Below are positions 18,505 through 27,000 of a stretch of DNA of 64,000 nt, in pieces; position 1 is the first letter of the stretch; every line of letters starts with the position of its first letter. Where the stretch lies: NCBI GenBank assembly GCA_963422275.1, contig OY729418.1:496001-560000 (forward strand). Reading direction: 5' to 3'. The DNA comes from G963422275 sp963422275 (GTDB lineage: Bacteria > Pseudomonadota > Alphaproteobacteria > Rhodobacterales > Rhodobacteraceae). A model generated the notes under the pieces. The model was not told the DNA's origin, searched no databases, and was given only the letters and a program-made list of their open reading frames with translations. Made by a program: the position numbers and the translations under genes.

Positions 18505-19803
18505 ATGTCAGCCAAGATTACCAAGATTCTTGCGTTCGATGTCAGATTCCCGACCTCGCGGAACTTGGACGGCTCCGATGCAATGAATACGGCCCCCGAC
18601 TACTCTGCCGCATATGTCATCGTGGAAACGAACGGCCGACACAATGGCCATGGGCTGACGTTCACAACCGGGCGTGGAAATGAAATCTGCGTCGCCGCGA
18701 TCAATGCTCTCGCGCCGCTAGTTCTTGATCGGGAAGTCGACGGCATCTTGAGCGACATGGGCGCTTTCTGGAAATCCGTGACTGGAGATAGCCAGCTGCG
18801 ATGGCTGGGACCTGAAAAAGGCGTTATCCATCTTGCCAGCGCGGCGATCATAAATGCGGCATGGGACCTGTACGGAAAGACCGTTGGGAAGCCGGTCTGG
18901 CAACTGCTTTCCGACATGTCCCCGTCTGACTTGGTTCAGCTCGTTGACTGGACGTATTTGAAGGATGCACTGGACCCTGCCGAGGCACTGGAAATGCTAA
19001 CCCAGGCAGAGCCAGGCCGGGCGGCGCGGATCACCGAAATGGAAGCAAACGGCTATCCGGCCTACACCACATCGGCGGGCTGGCTAGGGTACTCCGATAA
19101 AAAAATGCGCGAGCTCGCGCACGAAGCGGTGGAAGATGGCTGGTCCCACTTCAAGATGAAGGTCGGCAGCGACTTGGCCGAAGATATTCGCCGCGCGGCA
19201 ATCCTGCGCGAGGAAATCGGCGCGGAGCGAAAGCTGATGATGGATGCCAATCAAGTCTGGGGTGTCAATGAAGCCATCGAAAACATGAAGCAGCTGGCTT
19301 GCTTTGATCCCTGGTTCATTGAAGAGCCGACAAGCCCGGACGACATTCTGGGGCACGCCGCCATCGCGAAGGCGGTCTCGCCGGTCCGCGTTGCCACCGG
19401 CGAGCACTGCCACAACGCGGTGATGTTCAAGCAGTTCCTGCAGGCAGGTGCCATGGACGTTTGCCAGATAGATTCCTGCCGGCTCGCAAGCATCAACGAA
19501 CTCGTCGCGGTACAGATGATGGCAAACAAGTTCGAGATCCCGGTTTGCCCACACGCTGGCGGCGTCGGCCTCTGCGAATATGTCCAGCATCTGGCAATCT
19601 TCGACTATGTCGCCGTGTCCGCATGCTTAACAGACCGCGTGCTGGAATATGTCGATCACTTGCACCAACATTTCGTTGATCCTGTGCACATCCGAAGGGG
19701 CAGATACATGCCACCGGAAGCTCCGGGCTATTCGATCGAGATGCTTCCGGAAAGCGTTGCGCACCACACATTTCCAGATGGAGCGGAATGGACAGGCGGA
19801 TGA
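18505..19803 (+). CDS. fucD: L-fuconate dehydratase (enolase superfamily)
   Basis: 432-residue enolase-superfamily enzyme that dehydrates L-fuconate to 2-keto-3-deoxy-L-fuconate. It closely follows the fuconate dehydratase/ENOSF1 pattern: FKMKVGSD (catalytic Lys near 217-219), MMDANQVWGV (metal Asp247), FIEEPTSPDDILGH (Glu273/274), ATGEHCHN (Glu300) and PVCPHAGGVGLCEYVQHLA (His near 352), ending with the family tail YMPPEAPGYSIEM. Length matches the family. It is preceded by AAAGGA. It stands alone, 3.5 kb from the sugar operon, and ties that operon to L-fucose-type catabolism. A lactonase and the terminal hydrolase or aldolase are not seen in the window. Confidence 0.9.
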   Translation: MSAKITKILAFDVRFPTSRNLDGSDAMNTAPDYSAAYVIVETNGRHNGHGLTFTTGRGNEICVAAINALAPLVLDREVDGILSDMGAFWKSVTGDSQLRWLGPEKGVIHLASAAIINAAWDLYGKTVGKPVWQLLSDMSPSDLVQLVDWTYLKDALDPAEALEMLTQAEPGRAARITEMEANGYPAYTTSAGWLGYSDKKMRELAHEAVEDGWSHFKMKVGSDLAEDIRRAAILREEIGAERKLMMDANQVWGVNEAIENMKQLACFDPWFIEEPTSPDDILGHAAIAKAVSPVRVATGEHCHNAVMFKQFLQAGAMDVCQIDSCRLASINELVAVQMMANKFEIPVCPHAGGVGLCEYVQHLAIFDYVAVSACLTDRVLEYVDHLHQHFVDPVHIRRGRYMPPEAPGYSIEMLPESVAHHTFPDGAEWTGG

Positions 19804-19836
19804 TCGCCGACGCCAAGTAGCCTGTCAAACTGTTGC

Positions 19837-19854
19837 CAAGGCGCCCGCGCCTTG
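19837..19854 (+). terminator. possible terminator hairpin after fucD
   Basis: CAAGGCGCCCGCGCCTTG is a perfect 8-bp inverted repeat with a 2-nt centre, 33 nt after the fucD stop. There is no strong U-tract behind it, so it may be only a pause or processing structure. Confidence 0.35.
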
Positions 19855-19906
19855 ATGCTTTGGCTACGAGAGCATTCGCCCCGCCTTGGCAAACCGAGGA
19901 ACTCAG

Positions 19907-20632
19907 ATGAAAAACTGGCTCCGTCAGATACCGATCGCCCATCGCGGGCTTCACGATGGCCGACACATCCCCGAGAACAGCATTGCCGCCTTTCGTGCCG
20001 CGGCAGATCGGGGCTTTGCAATCGAGCTTGACATCCAGCAGCTCGCGGATGGCAACATCGTGGTTTTTCATGACGAATGCCTGGCGAGGGCGACAGGCAA
20101 TGCCGGACTTCTCTCCGATGCCACCAAAGAACAAGTCAGTGACCTCCGGCTGTTCGAAACTGACGAGCCAATTCCCCTGCTGTCACAAGTTCTGGAACTC
20201 GTGGCTGGCAAAGTGCCCCTTCTCATCGAGGTGAAGCGCTATCGCAGTACCAAGCCGTTCGAGAACGAACTGGCCCATCTGCTGGCCGGCTACAATGGGC
20301 CATTCGCTGTCATGTCTTTCAGCGCCAATCTGGTTTCCTGGTTTCGCCATCAGAGACCGGATTTCTGCAGAGGCCTTGTTTGCGAGTGCCTGCAAGAACT
20401 GCCTGAAGAAGCGCTGCGGAGTTGCAAGCCACACTTCATGGCGTGCAGCAGTTCGCGTCTCCCCTTGAGCGACTCCAGCATTCCCGTTCTTGTCTGGACG
20501 GTGAGGTCGGAGGCAGAGCACCGCGCTCACTCCGGTTTGGCGGACAACATAATTTTCGAGGGGTTCATTCCCGGGTCAGAACATTCCCAGTGCAGCGCAG
20601 ACGAAAACAATGACGAACCCCGCAACCCATGA
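19907..20632 (+). CDS. glycerophosphodiester phosphodiesterase family protein
   Basis: 241-residue GDPD-family TIM barrel that hydrolyses glycerophosphodiesters to glycerol-3-phosphate and an alcohol. Active-site residues are His12-Arg13 (IAHRG), Glu40 and Asp42 (FAIELDIQ), and His55 (VVFHDECLARAT). No signal peptide is seen, so it is probably cytoplasmic. ATG 19907 begins right before the first strand; the in-frame ATG at 19886 adds seven residues. The 3' end overlaps the convergent cbiB gene by 57 nt. Confidence 0.88.
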   Translation: MKNWLRQIPIAHRGLHDGRHIPENSIAAFRAAADRGFAIELDIQQLADGNIVVFHDECLARATGNAGLLSDATKEQVSDLRLFETDEPIPLLSQVLELVAGKVPLLIEVKRYRSTKPFENELAHLLAGYNGPFAVMSFSANLVSWFRHQRPDFCRGLVCECLQELPEEALRSCKPHFMACSSSRLPLSDSSIPVLVWTVRSEAEHRAHSGLADNIIFEGFIPGSEHSQCSADENNDEPRNP

Positions 20633-21499
20633 ATGCCAGAGCACTGCCACCGAGAACTCCACATCCAGATGCGAAAGGTGAATTCGGCCTTCCGGGTGAA
20701 TGAAAGGAAAGTCCTGACTGGTGCCGTGATAGCTTCTGGGTCCGGAAAGAGTCACACCGAGAACGGCCGCCATGGCCGCTTCGGGCCAGCCCGCATTCGG
20801 CGAGCGGTGCTTTCTCGCGTCCCTCCACATCACCTTGACTGCATCCACCGAAAACTGGCTGGCGGCAATCAGCAACCCGGAAATTCGTGCCGGAATCGCG
20901 TTCAGCAGGTCATCGAAACGAGCCGTCGCCCATCCGAAATCACGGTATTTCTCGTTACGGTATCCAATCATGCTGTCAGCAGTGTTCACAAACTTGTAAA
21001 CTAGCAGCCCAGGCAACCCCAAAAGGACAAACCAGAACGCGGGCGCGACGACCCCGTCCGAAAAATTCTCGGCGGCACTTTCGATTGCCGCACGTGCAAC
21101 CCCGCTCTCGTTCAGCTCGCTGGTGTCCCTGCCAACTATATTGGCGACCGCGGACCGCCCCTCCGGCACGCCGTTCTGCAAACCCTTGGCGACTGATTGC
21201 ACGTGATCCACCAAGCTTCTGTGCGAGAGCAGAGCGGCCGTCACCAGCAACTCAAGCAATCCGAAATCGGGAACCGCCGCGACGACTGATCCAATGGCCG
21301 CCATCAGGACACAGCCTGCCGCGAGAGAGGCTAGCCCGAGCTCCTTGCGGCGTTCTCCCCGATTGAAGCGATCGTCCGTCCAGGAAATCAGTCTTCCCAT
21401 TGCAACCGCTGGATGCGGAATTCGCGACCATATCTGTTCAGGCTCTCCGACCAGCGCATCAAGCAGCAATGCTATCAGGAGAATCGTCGTATTGCCCAT
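20576..21499 (-). CDS. cbiB: adenosylcobinamide-phosphate synthase CbiB/CobD
   Basis: 307-residue integral membrane protein that joins aminopropanol (phosphate) to adenosylcobyric acid in cobalamin synthesis. Family signatures are LLLDALVGEPEQIWSRIPHPAVAMGRLI at the start, GRDTSELNESGVARAAIESAAENFSDGVVAPAFW, and KFVNTADSMIGYRNEKYRDFGWATARFDDLLN. Several hydrophobic helices are spread along it. The convergent overlap with the GDPD gene is unusual but both reading frames are convincing. Confidence 0.92.
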   Translation of the reverse strand: MGNTTILLIALLLDALVGEPEQIWSRIPHPAVAMGRLISWTDDRFNRGERRKELGLASLAAGCVLMAAIGSVVAAVPDFGLLELLVTAALLSHRSLVDHVQSVAKGLQNGVPEGRSAVANIVGRDTSELNESGVARAAIESAAENFSDGVVAPAFWFVLLGLPGLLVYKFVNTADSMIGYRNEKYRDFGWATARFDDLLNAIPARISGLLIAASQFSVDAVKVMWRDARKHRSPNAGWPEAAMAAVLGVTLSGPRSYHGTSQDFPFIHPEGRIHLSHLDVEFSVAVLWHSWVAGFVIVFVCAALGMF

Positions 21500-21611
21500 T
21501 GCAACCTGCTCTGCACGAGATTCGTCGACAATTGAACCGTCGTTTCCATGGATGTCTGGTACCTAGCGAGCGTTATCGTGTTTTCTTGCCATTCGTCAGT
21601 TTTCAGCGCAC

Positions 21612-22262
21612 CTAAGTCTCCAAATTGGCCAAGTGCGACGAGTAGGCATCTCGCACTGGCGCGAAAGACTTTCGATGGTGCCGAGTCGGACCGTTGGAAC
21701 GCAACGCTTCGAGATGGTGCCGTGTCCCGTAACCGGAATTGCGTTCCCAGCCATATTCTGCGTGTTCCAAGGCAAGCGCTCGCATGAGCCGGTCTCTCGT
21801 GACCTTCGCGACAATCGAGGCGGCCGCAATTGAAAACGATTTTCGGTCGCCCTTCACGATTGCCGACGCTGCACACGGAAGACCCGACGGAACTCGGTTG
21901 CCGTCAATCAGCAGATGTTCAGGGGTGGTCGGAAGGCCTTCGGCAGCACGGCGCATTGCCAGCATTGTTGCTTGCAAAATGTTCATGCTATCGATTTCAG
22001 GCACCTCCGCGTGGGCGACTGACACCGAGCAGCGATTGACGATTTCTCCGTAGAGCAATTCGCGCTGATGCCTGTTCATTCGCTTGGAGTCATCCAGTCC
22101 GAATGGAATGTCGTCAGGGTTCAGGACTACGGCGGCGGCTGTCACCGGCCCAGCAAGTGGACCGCGGCCCGCCTCGTCGATTCCGGCAACTGTTCTTGCC
22201 CCGAGAGACAGGCACTGAGCTTCCGAAAAGAAATTCGGCTCGACTCTTGTCTCCGGCACCAT
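21612..22262 (-). CDS. rnhB: ribonuclease HII
   Basis: 216-residue RNase HII, which nicks RNA in RNA-DNA hybrids and at single misincorporated ribonucleotides. The catalytic GIDEAGRGPLAGPV motif (Asp29, Glu30) is followed by LDDSKRMNRHQRE, LLIDGNRVP and AAASIVAKVTRDRLM with the remaining acidic ligands, then YGWERNSGYGTRHHLEAL. ATG 22262 (MVPETRVEP) is preferred over the in-frame start at 22283. Normal length. Confidence 0.92.
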   Translation of the reverse strand: MVPETRVEPNFFSEAQCLSLGARTVAGIDEAGRGPLAGPVTAAAVVLNPDDIPFGLDDSKRMNRHQRELLYGEIVNRCSVSVAHAEVPEIDSMNILQATMLAMRRAAEGLPTTPEHLLIDGNRVPSGLPCAASAIVKGDRKSFSIAAASIVAKVTRDRLMRALALEHAEYGWERNSGYGTRHHLEALRSNGPTRHHRKSFAPVRDAYSSHLANLET

Positions 22263-22459
22263 TCTTGGGATCACCGACCACACACGTGCCAGGACAAGTT
22301 CATGAGCCGCTCACGCGAGGGGAGGGGAAGTCAAGTGCAAAGGCCTGCAAGCGAACTGCCCTGTGTCGCTAGAGCCGCACGCGCAACCGCGATTCGCAAA
22401 CCCGGAACATGAAAGCACCCATCGAATTCACCCCAGTCGAGCAAGCTCAAATGCAGGCG

Positions 22460-22885
22460 TCAATTTCGCCAAATGCTCAGCTCAAATCCGGCATTTTTCA
22501 TGCACGGCTTGTCAAAATACTTGATCAACCGACTGTCCTGCCATCGCTCTCGGAGACAGACTGCGGGCGTTGGCTGGCTTTGAGCGGTGCGTGCACTGTC
22601 AACGCAGGGTTTTCCATCGTCGTTGACCCACCGCTTGCCGTCCCAGTATGCACCGTCGCAACTATCGGCCAATTGGGTATCGTCTTTTTCCACTGAAGCT
22701 GGAGACTTCGCCGTTGTTCCAGCACTTGTCTCGTTATCCTTCGCGATTGCATTGCCGATTATCGCGATCGCGGCAATACCGGCCATGGCCTTGACGAGAT
22801 CCTCACTCGCACGGGCAGGGACCGCTGTAAAGCTGACTGAACACAATACCGATGCAGCGAAGAGAGCCGCGATTTTCCTGATCAT
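22460..22885 (-). CDS. hypothetical secreted protein
   Basis: 141-residue protein of unknown function. Residues 1-26 (MIRKIAALFAASVLCSVSFT, then AVPARA before SEDL) are a convincing signal peptide with an A-x-A cleavage site. A hydrophobic Gly/Ala/Ile stretch (MAGIAAIAIIGNAIA) follows. The mature part has four cysteines and the pattern CDGAYWDGKRWVNDDGKPC. The start is placed at the signal peptide Met; the open frame begins 12 codons earlier. Expected location: periplasm. Confidence 0.65.
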   Translation of the reverse strand: MIRKIAALFAASVLCSVSFTAVPARASEDLVKAMAGIAAIAIIGNAIAKDNETSAGTTAKSPASVEKDDTQLADSCDGAYWDGKRWVNDDGKPCVDSARTAQSQPTPAVCLRERWQDSRLIKYFDKPCMKNAGFELSIWRN

Positions 22886-23207
22886 GGTCTGTACCTCCAA
22901 AATCTCTAAAAATTCAGTCATGGATGTAAATTACCACGATTTGGACAAATTCGCAAAGATAGTTTGTCTATTGTCCGGGCAATTGCTTCGGCTCAATTTT
23001 TTAGGCTCATTTCTTATTCCGTAGGCACAGTGATATAAAAAGCCGTTGCGAAATGTGCATCCCGGTCATTGACATGTCGGGCCGAAGGGCTGCAAGCGCT
23101 TGTCATGACGTTCAGTTGAGAGGACCGATGGATTTTTTCATGAACGCGATGGCCGAGCGCGTGGGTCTCGACAACGCCCTGCGAAAGGTCGGCGCCCTGA
23201 TCGACTA
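22886..23207. other. intergenic, with a truncated transposase start
   Basis: Mostly noncoding. A short plus-strand open stretch beginning near 23128 (MDFFMNAMAERVGLDNALRK, then VGALID) looks like the N-terminus of a transposase cut off at 23206 by the IS element that follows, whose insertion creates the stop codon. Confidence 0.4.
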
Positions 23208-24053
23208 GGTCGTGTACTCATTAGTTTTGATCCAGAGGCGGATGCAGGCGAGGAAGTTTCTTGCGAGCTTGTGATAGCGGGTCGCGATGCCTCGGAAGTG
23301 TTTGAGCTGTTGAAGAAGCGTTCGACGAGATTGCGTTGGCGGTACAGGTCATGGGATACCGAGCGCTGCTCCCGGCGATTCCGTTGGGTCGGGATGTGGG
23401 GGCAAGAGCCATGGTCGGCAATGCGCTTGAGGATGGCGCGGGCGTCATGGCCGCGGTCGGCGACGGTGTCCCGGGCCGGCTCAAGGCCGTCGACGACGAC
23501 GGCGCCGAGATGATGGTGGCGTCAACGATGCTGCCCTTCTTCAGCAAAACCCCCCGCTCGGCCAAGTGATCCCTGATATCCTCAAACAGCTGCTGCGCCA
23601 GTCCGTGGTTCTCCAGCCGATGGCGGAAGTTGAGGATCGTCGTCTCGTCCGGAACCTTCTCAAGACTCACCCCGGCAAAGCGCCGGATGCTCTCCGCCTC
23701 GTAAAGCTGGTCCTCCATCAACGGGTCGCTCAGGTTGTAAAACAATTGAACGCAGTGCACGCGCAGCATCACCGACAGCGGATACGGCTGTCGCCCCCTG
23801 CGGCCGCCCTTCGGATACACTGGCGCAATGCGGGCCTCCAGGCGCTCCCAGGGGATCAGGCCGTCCATCCGCTCCAGAAAGATCTCGCGGCGCGTCTTGC
23901 GCTTCTTGCGATCGTATTCGAGGCTGGCAAAGGTCAGTTGCTGAAGGCGTTGCATGTCAGGATCCCCCCAAAAAAGGCGTGGCGCAAAATAACAGGCGCG
24001 CACCGGATACGCAATGCAACGCCCAAAACCGGGCTATATTCAGAGGTTCCCTA
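23208..24053. mobile_element. chimeric IS5-family element next to the CRISPR array
   Basis: The left part (23208 to about 23490) is the IS427-like element of 16061, starting with the same GGTCGTGTACTCAT end after CTA. The right part (about 23490-24053) belongs to a different IS5 group and ends in GGGCTATATTCAGAGGTTCC then CTAG, an end also seen at 62546. The two halves join at a shared GGCCGTCGACGA stretch, so the element is a recombination product. It ends 24 bp before the first CRISPR repeat. Confidence 0.7.
23221..23955 (-). pseudogene. chimeric IS5-family transposase
   Basis: The N-terminal part (MQRLQQLTFASLEYDRKKRK, FLERMDGLIPWERLEARIAP, KVPDETTILNFRHRLENH, first Asp in IVDATI) is an IS5-group transposase. 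After about 23490 the same frame reads through IS427-like DNA out of register (SRPGTPSPTAAMTPAPSS), so the later catalytic residues are lost. The start is put at Met 23955; the open frame reaches 24003. Confidence 0.75.
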
Positions 24054-24077
24054 GTAATATATTTGTACCACAAGGGG

Positions 24078-27000
24078 CGGTTCATCCCCGCATGAGCGGG
24101 GAACACGCCCGGTGAGGTCTGGAATATTCAAAAGCTGGCGGTTCATCCCCGCATGAGCGGGGAACACAGACGATCCGCGTTTTGATATAGACCGTTCCGC
24201 GGTTCATCCCCGCATGAGCGGGGAACACAGAGGTTTTGGTTAGAGGGTCATGGCATCACCCGGTTCATCCCCGCATGAGCGGGGAACACCTGAAATCATA
24301 AAATATTTCCTCAACCCCACCCGGTTCATCCCCGCATGAGCGGGGAACACCATCGTTCTTTCCTTTCGGGTTGTGGCCCGACCGGTTCATCCCCGCATGA
24401 GCGGGGAACACCTGACATCATAAAATATTTCCTCAACCCCACCCGGTTCATCCCCGCATGAGCGGGGAACACGAATGGCTCTTGACGAGTTTCCGCTTGT
24501 TTCCCGGTTCATCCCCGCATGAGCGGGGAACACGTGGATATCGCAAACATTTGGGCGTAACGTCTCGGTTCATCCCCGCATGAGCGGGGAACACGGAACA
24601 CCCACATTCGATACATGGATGGAGGACGGTTCATCCCCGCATGAGCGGGGAACACGAATGGCTCTTGACGAGTTTCCGCTTGTTTCCCGGTTCATCCCCG
24701 CATGAGCGGGGAACACTTTCGTTCATCAAAGGTCAAGCCAGTCATGGCCGGTTCATCCCCGCATGAGCGGGGAACACTCAACCATGTCGCCCAACCCCAT
24801 CGCCGCCGCCGGTTCATCCCCGCATGAGCGGGGAACACATATCCGATGTCATTGTATTTTGGCTCTTCCTCGGTTCATCCCCGCATGAGCGGGGAACACT
24901 GTCTCGATCGACATCGACACCGTCTGTTCGGCGGTTCATCCCCGCATGAGCGGGGAACACATGCCAGCGAATGGCTCGATGTAAGCCGATTGCGGTTCAT
25001 CCCCGCATGAGCGGGGAACACCCTGTTGGCGTCATGGTGCCAGATGATGCAGTCGGTTCATCCCCGCATGAGCGGGGAACACCAAAAACTCCTCCCACAG
25101 GTAATCTACAGTGGAGGTTCATCCCCGCATGAGCGGGGAACACAGTGTGCATATCCGCCGTGTGAGCGCGGATTGCGGTTCATCCCCGCATGAGCGGGGA
25201 ACACAGGTTGAAATTGCGTTGCAATCAATATCGTCTCGGTTCATCCCCGCATGAGCGGGGAACACTGGGCCAGCCGCGCCATCGTCCCCCTTGTCGCCGG
25301 TTCATCCCCGCATGAGCGGGGAACACGATATGATGAGGCATGGCTGTCCAAGCGCTGCCGGTTCATCCCCGCATGAGCGGGGAACACCCCTTCCAGTCAA
25401 CGCTTTTGCCGTCCTCGCCCGGTTCATCCCCGCATGAGCGGGGAACACACTATACCGCAATGTCCGCGCTGGAGCTGCTCCGGTTCATCCCCGCATGAGC
25501 GGGGAACACCCGCGATCCGAGCGTAAATGCGTCCGCAATGTCGGTTCATCCCCGCATGAGCGGGGAACACCTTGGGCCTGTGCCCGCCGCTCACTTAGTC
25601 CACGGTTCATCCCCGCATGAGCGGGGAACACATCCTGCCGAAGCTGGAGTTGCCCGCCAGCGCCGGTTCATCCCCGCATGAGCGGGGAACACACCTGTCG
25701 ACATTAATCGCCGCCGATTGGTGGCGGTTCATCCCCGCATGAGCGGGGAACACGCGGGCCGCTCATCCGGGTAGAGGTCTAGTGTCGGTTCATCCCCGCA
25801 TGAGCGGGGAACACTTGGGGTTAGGCTGTCGCAGTGTCTACGAAAGCGGTTCATCCCCGCATGAGCGGGGAACACATCAGCGCAATTTTCTGTGCGCTGT
25901 CAGTCTGCGGTTCATCCCCGCATGAGCGGGGAACACGCGCGATCCACTACCGGGGCGATTGGCAATGACGGTTCATCCCCGCATGAGCGGGGAACACATC
26001 CCACTCCATGCGAGCGCGAGCAGTATCAGCGGTTCATCCCCGCATGAGCGGGGAACACGTTCGTCCAGTCGGAGAAACTGCCTTCTCAACTGGTTCATCC
26101 CCGCATGAGCGGGGAACACCACGGCACCCATGGCCTGCAATGCCAGCACAGCGGTTCATCCCCGCATGAGCGGGGAACACCCTGCATCAGACCCTCTCGC
26201 AATCTCTTCCAGCGGTTCATCCCCGCATGAGCGGGGAACACCCTGCATCAGACCCTCTCGCAATCTCTTCCAGCGGTTCATCCCCGCATGAGCGGGGAAC
26301 ACAAAGCCGGGCCCACTGGTGACGAGAGTCACGGCGGTTCATCCCCGCATGAGCGGGGAACACTGCGCCGTCCGTTCCATCGCTTCCCGGATCGCCGGTT
26401 CATCCCCGCATGAGCGGGGAACACAGTGAAAAAGTGCTGCGTAAGTTGGGAAATCCCGGTTCATCCCCGCATGAGCGGGGAACACACTGGTTCCGTTGTC
26501 GCGAAAATTTCTCTAGCCGGTTCATCCCCGCATGAGCGGGGAACACGACCAACATGGACGACTGACCGCATCCCGACACGGTTCATCCCCGCATGAGCGG
26601 GGAACACGCCGAGCTGGCAAGCGAACACATGATCATCGACGGTTCATCCCCGCATGAGCGGGGAACACCCGAGACCAAGGCAAAAATCAGCGCAAGCATG
26701 CGGTTCATCCCCGCATGAGCGGGGAACACACTTTTTCGAATCATCCCGATTCGGCAATAGGCGGTTCATCCCCGCATGAGCGGGGAACACGTTCGCGCTG
26801 TACAGCGCCGTGCCAAACGCGCCGGTTCATCCCCGCATGAGCGGGGAACACGACCTTGACTATGCATACGCTAGCTTGACCGACGGTTCATCCCCGCATG
26901 AGCGGGGAACACCGTTGCACGGCGCGGGTATACTTCCTTGCCAGCGGTTCATCCCCGCATGAGCGGGGAACACTCACGATGCAATACGCTCATCACAGCG

